8,650 bases of DNA, taken from Candidatus Fermentibacterota bacterium (lineage in GTDB: Bacteria; JAFGKV01). Location of the stretch: the NCBI GenBank assembly GCA_016928395.1, contig JAFGKV010000321.1, positions 1-8,650 on the forward strand, written 5' to 3'. Of this stretch, positions 6,401 to 8,650 are shown one piece after another. The notes below the pieces were generated by a model. That model did not search any database. It was not told the origin of the DNA and saw nothing but the letters and a program-made list of their open reading frames with translations. The position numbers and the translations under genes are program-made. The stretch's first letter is position 1, and every line of letters begins with the position of its first letter.

Positions 6401-6477
6401 TAGAGAACCGTCAGGCCCCTGGGCCGGCTCAACACGGCCTGGGCGAGCCCTCCTTTGTCGGACGGCGTGCCGCTCAC
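3421..6477 (-). CDS. RND-family efflux permease, complete
   Basis: Proton-driven inner-membrane transporter of the AcrB/MdtB/CusA superfamily. At 1018 residues it is full length. TM1 is about 21-41, the first periplasmic domain about 43-340, TM2-TM6 about 345-495, TM7 about 525-543, the second periplasmic domain about 545-855, and the last membrane block about 857-1010. The TM4 motif GLLVDGAIVV puts Asp410 at the AcrB Asp407 position, but the Asp408 position is Gly411. In the C-terminal half, VGIAVNNAILLVDAVRR has Asn922 where AcrB has Lys940. The start is GTG: an in-frame stop lies two codons upstream, and a start at Val15 would remove the conserved helix before TM1. No strong ribosome binding site precedes the GTG, which sits in a 7-base repeat, so coupling to upstream translation is possible. 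It lies between a second RND permease gene (208-base spacer) and the adaptor gene. Drug, metal or other substrate cannot be told. Confidence 0.95.
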   Translation of the reverse strand: MSGTPSDKGGLAQAVLSRPRGLTVLYVAIAVLGAVSVARIPVEGTPKLSMPTLTVEAQWPGASPEAVCERVTRLVEGAVRAVEGLEEISSTSGFGTARITASFAKGTDMDMAAMEVGERIAGLMGELPPGVRPPRVRPFVPTELRTRGFLIYSLAGDAGALELTRLAQEIIAPRLQRIDGVAGVTISGTPQQEAVIDLRRVELRRLGLSAAGVAAALATGRLDRGVGLARHEGRDTHLRLTAGSGDLKDLGEVVICRSGPTTVRLADIASIRRGVGDEPYVIRYNGTSHIGLAVERAPQGNALRIARRVEAAVAELRRELPAGTTLSLEYDDTRKVRSDLADLRTRSAVSLGLILASLLLFYPSFHAAVVVFSTILFSATLTVTAMYWAGISVNVLTITALALGFGLLVDGAIVVTEAVAIHRRGGASPLRSSVQSVRTVAAPIAGSILTTAVALGPLVASQGTLKLYYAPFAFTVCMTLAASYLVSLTLVPTLASRFGLAWCRGRPFDAALAGVTVGLSRHPWVGVASGLLLVGGAWWVLITKVHHGREWSFRREGKTVYAYLTMPPGTPQRILDGQIRRFESALASEEGVAYYVASVSGEAGQVMGYLDDDAAESGRAFEIESRLVAVAAGIAGAKSVSVGGVSPFPYYSGSHGIGLQSTIELRGFDYQGLKQLARGVAALLENHPRVRGTDINATGGVGSSRHQMVLTPWRDRMAAEGLPVHQGLWAAMHEMGARSGGRIRAGEDDLYLRFTVDGARYPAVADVAAAPAAGYGAGLAIGDVFHMESEAVQIEVERNNGEYIRQVGYTFLGPPGMASEFHKGVIENLALPPGYRIADPMERWRRFQDTGTGALGLFVAAAVVVVFMVTATLFDSLTLPLVVMLAIPLAVVGVAGAYWAFGRTFTPEAYVGAIFLVGIAVNNAILLVDAVRRLRGEGSSSHEAIEGAIRERTRPVLITTLTTASGMVPLAVAAQSGATLWSTLAFTAIAGLVVSTPLVMTVVPAVLRLTLRDEGRAG

Positions 6478-6494
6478 GGTTCACCGTTCACAAT
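6474..6494 (-). repeat. 7-bp tandem repeat containing the permease start codon
   Basis: On the minus strand three 7-base units run into the gene: GTGAACG, GTGAACC, GTGAGCG. A degenerate form of the first extends upstream as ATTGTG. The GTG of the third unit (6477-6475) is the start codon of the permease. The first GTG (6491-6489) opens a five-codon frame whose TGA overlaps that start codon. GGAGG lies at 6512-6508, 16 bases before the first GTG, longer than usual. Confidence 0.6.
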
Positions 6495-6525
6495 AGAGCC
6501 GCCCACGCCTCCCCCTTTCGCAGAG

Positions 6526-6651
6526 GAATCGGTTTCGATTTCGTGCTCAGCCTCCCCCCTCGATAGCGATACCGACCCCGATAGCGATCGAGAACCCGCC
6601 GCTCTGTTGTTATCGGAATCGATATCGCTATCGCTTTCGATATCGATATCG
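6526..6651. repeat. Intercistronic hexamer repeat element, copy 2
   Basis: Three TCG-ended 6-base units (6526-6543) lead to the linker GCCTCCCCCCT (6550-6560), five CGA-started units (6561-6590, including CGACCC and two CGATAG), a 19-base break, and seven more TCG-ended units (6610-6651, e.g. ATATCG, CTATCG, CTTTCG). CGATAGCGAT (6579-6588) pairs perfectly with ATCGCTATCG (6624-6633). It shares with copy 1 a 39-base block (34 matches) and the 17-base string TATCGCTATCGCTTTCG (6623-6639, also 3319-3335), but in reversed module order. It occupies most of the spacer between the two permease genes. Confidence 0.85.
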
Positions 6652-6685
6652 ACCTCTGCACCGCTGACTCCTCACCCCGCACCCC

Positions 6686-8650
6686 TCACGTCTGCTTCGC
6701 CTTCCCCGCGAACGTAAGATGCAGCGCCGGCACCAGCAGCAGGGTCAGCGCCGTCGCGACGATGATCCCCGCGAGAATGGTGACTGCCAGCCCCGTGCGC
6801 AGCTCTGCACCCTCTCCCAGTCCCAGCGCCATGGGAAGCAGCCCCAGCGCCGTGGTGGCAGTGGTCATGATCACCGGCCTGAAGCGGGTCTGAGCCGCAT
6901 CGACGACCGCGGCGCGAAGGTCAAGGCCCTCAGCCAGGGCCTGGCGCGTTCGGTCGACCAGCAGGATGGCGTCATTGTCCACGATTCCGGCCAAGACCAC
7001 AATCCCGATGCCGCTGACGATGCCGAGGCTCGTGCCCGTGATGAGCAGCCCCGCCATCACGCCGACCAATCCCATGGGCACGGTGAACATGACCACGAAC
7101 GGCAGCCTGAACGATTCGAACTCGAAGACCATGACCGCGAACTGCAACCCGATGGCCAGCAATCCCGCGACTATGAGGCTGTTCAGCGAACGTCTCATCT
7201 CCGCAGCTTCGGGCCCCAGGCCTATCCGGGTGTTCCTCGCCGTGGGAGCGAACCGCTCCGCAACGGCGCCGATCTCCCGGGCCGCCCGGGCGATATTCGC
7301 GCCCTTCACATCCACGAGAATGCGCACCGTTCGCTCACCGTTGACGTGCTCGATCTCCCCGGGGACGGTCTTCTGTCGGCAGCGCAGGAATCGCCGCAGG
7401 GGCACCAGTCCGTGATGGGTGGCCACCGGATAGGCCAGCACTTCCTCCCACGCGGCGCCTTCACCCTCTCCCGCCAGGAGGATGACCTCGATCCTGTCTT
7501 CTTCCCGGTAGTAGGTGGTGGCGATGGTGCCGCGCGCCACGCTTTGGATTGCGTCAGCCACCGCCGAGGGGGCCAGCCCCGCCGATGACACGAGATCGAG
7601 GTCTACCGCACACCGGAACTCGGGAATCCCGCTGGGCCACCGCACCTCGGCCTGCTGAATCATCGGCAGACCCGCGACGTGATGCCGGACCTCCTCCGCT
7701 TCCTCCCGGAGGGTCGTCACATTGTCGCCGGTGACCAGCACCGAAAGATCGTGGGGCCCGGAACCGAGGATATCGCCCAGGAGCGTGACGCGTCGTTTCC
7801 ACGTGATCGATCCGGCCACGCCTGCCCATGCCTCCGCCAGCCGGGGGCCCATCTCCGCGGTCTCCATCGAGCCGTCGCCGTAGGCCGTGATCAGCGCGTC
7901 CACCGCCTCCTGATTCCCGCGCAGTCCTACCCGCGCCAGAGTCTGTCGAACGCCGGGCGTGGCGAAAAACCGCCGTTCCATCCGTTCGGTGACCCGCGCC
8001 AGCTCGTCGAACGGCATGCCGGGCTCCGTGGAGACCTCGACATCCACCGCGCCGGTGTCCTCCACGGGGAGGAGTTCGACGGGAAGGAACCGTCCGGCGG
8101 CCAGAGATGCGGCCAGCAGCGTCGCCGACACGGTGAACACCGCGGGCCGATGATCCAGCACCCAGGTCAATGCACGGAGGTAGGGGGCGCGCAGGGGTGC
8201 GAGCATGTCTCTCGCGCCGGCTGAGGCCGCGCGAGGCGAGAGACGGATGCGTGACGCCAGCGCGGGCACGAGGGTCAGCGCGACCAGCAGGCTGGCCAGC
8301 AGGGCGAAAGTGACTGCCAGGGCCTGATCCCGGAAGATCTGCCCGGCGACGCCTTCGACGTAGATCACCGGAAGGAAGACCACAAGATTGGTCAGGGTTC
8401 CCCCGATGATGGCCCCGGCCACCTCTGTGGTGCCGGTGAGGGCGGCCTGCCGGGCATCGAGCCCCATCTCCCGCCGACGGTGGATCGCTTCCAGCACCAC
8501 GATGCTATTGTCCACCAGCAGGCCGACGCCCAACGCGAGCCCGCCCAGAGACATGACGTTCAGGCTGATCCCCGCGGCATAGAGCCCGATGAAGGCGACC
8601 ACGACGCTCAAGGGGATGGTAATGCCCATGAGTAATGGGCTGCGCCAGTC
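6686..8650 (-). CDS. RND-family efflux permease, N-terminus beyond window
   Basis: Second proton-driven RND transporter, upstream of the other in the same orientation. The frame stays open through the window edge, reading DWRSPLL before the first visible Met, which matches the family region just before TM2; about 330-370 N-terminal residues are therefore off the edge. The visible 654 residues hold TM2-TM6 (to about 145), TM7 (about 165-185), the second periplasmic domain (about 190-485) and the C-terminal membrane block. The TM4 motif GVGLLVDNSIVVLEAI has the Asp407-equivalent followed by Asn. In the C-terminal half, AGIVDNDAILLVD has Asn at the AcrB Lys940 position with an extra Asp before and after it. 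It differs enough from the downstream permease to be an old paralogue. With that gene and the adaptor it may form an MdtB/MdtC-like mixed pump or two separate pumps. The C-terminus is short and basic (AGKAKQT). Confidence 0.95.
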   Translation of the reverse strand, partial: DWRSPLLMGITIPLSVVVAFIGLYAAGISLNVMSLGGLALGVGLLVDNSIVVLEAIHRRREMGLDARQAALTGTTEVAGAIIGGTLTNLVVFLPVIYVEGVAGQIFRDQALAVTFALLASLLVALTLVPALASRIRLSPRAASAGARDMLAPLRAPYLRALTWVLDHRPAVFTVSATLLAASLAAGRFLPVELLPVEDTGAVDVEVSTEPGMPFDELARVTERMERRFFATPGVRQTLARVGLRGNQEAVDALITAYGDGSMETAEMGPRLAEAWAGVAGSITWKRRVTLLGDILGSGPHDLSVLVTGDNVTTLREEAEEVRHHVAGLPMIQQAEVRWPSGIPEFRCAVDLDLVSSAGLAPSAVADAIQSVARGTIATTYYREEDRIEVILLAGEGEGAAWEEVLAYPVATHHGLVPLRRFLRCRQKTVPGEIEHVNGERTVRILVDVKGANIARAAREIGAVAERFAPTARNTRIGLGPEAAEMRRSLNSLIVAGLLAIGLQFAVMVFEFESFRLPFVVMFTVPMGLVGVMAGLLITGTSLGIVSGIGIVVLAGIVDNDAILLVDRTRQALAEGLDLRAAVVDAAQTRFRPVIMTTATTALGLLPMALGLGEGAELRTGLAVTILAGIIVATALTLLLVPALHLTFAGKAKQT

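Noticed and set aside
6433-6435. Alternative GTG start of the complete permease at Val15
   Set aside because: GGAGGG at 6448-6453 lies 12 bases upstream, but starting here would delete the LAQAVLSRPR helix expected before TM1 in RND permeases.
6526-6651. CRISPR array
   Set aside because: Units are 6 bases and directly adjacent, with no 20-50 base spacers and no long repeat; the 41-bp tandem copies at 2075-2157 also lack spacers.
5212-6717. 501-residue plus-strand open frame opposite the complete permease
   Set aside because: The product is Gly/Arg/His/Gln-rich without domain resemblance, and the opposite strand is an unmistakable RND permease. It also reads through the repeat element and past the next gene's stop.
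6719-7588. 289-residue plus-strand open frame opposite the partial permease
   Set aside because: Antisense to conserved RND sequence; the composition is typical of reverse-frame translation of GC-rich DNA.

Overview
This GC-rich window comes from a Gram-negative (diderm) bacterium: it encodes inner-membrane proton-driven machinery that works across a periplasm, namely an ExbB/ExbD pair and an RND efflux system with a lipoprotein adaptor. The short intergenic repeats (GACTGCC, CTCTGTG and GTGAACC types, and CGATAG/CTATCG hexamers) resemble, from memory, repeats common in environmental and metagenome-assembled genomes, including PVC-group relatives such as Kiritimatiellota and Lentisphaerota. 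That placement is a guess; no marker gene is present.

Layout. Positions 1-366 hold no gene I can support, but contain a mosaic of short tandem repeats and a long hairpin (106-147). Two overlapping plus-strand genes follow: an ExbB/TolQ/MotA-type channel subunit (367-987) and an ExbD/TolR-type partner (984-1436). Positions 1437-2180 form a convergent gap with no credible gene. It contains a cluster of inverted repeats, a perfect 12-bp-stem hairpin (1980-2009) and a tandem duplication of a 41-bp unit (2075-2157). The rest is a minus-strand cluster read right to left: an RND permease truncated by the window edge (6686-8650), a second complete RND permease (3421-6477, GTG start), and an HlyD/AcrA-type lipoprotein adaptor (2181-3254). 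No TolC-like outer-membrane channel, TonB or regulator is visible.

How the genes work together. The two permeases and the adaptor should form one or two tripartite efflux pumps. Adjacent non-identical RND genes with one adaptor resemble MdtA-MdtB-MdtC, where two permeases make a mixed trimer, although here the adaptor comes last. The ExbB/ExbD pair would form a proton-driven motor that energises an outer-membrane process through a TonB-like partner encoded elsewhere.

The most unusual feature is in the two spacers of the efflux cluster (3255-3420 and 6478-6685). Both carry the same kind of element: arrays of 6-base units anchored on TCG, a C-rich linker (GCCTCYCCCCT), then exactly five 6-base units anchored on CGA. 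A 39-bp block matches at 34 of 39 positions between the two spacers, and each can fold through a perfect 10-bp inverted repeat. This looks like a dispersed, structured intercistronic repeat family rather than chance sequence.
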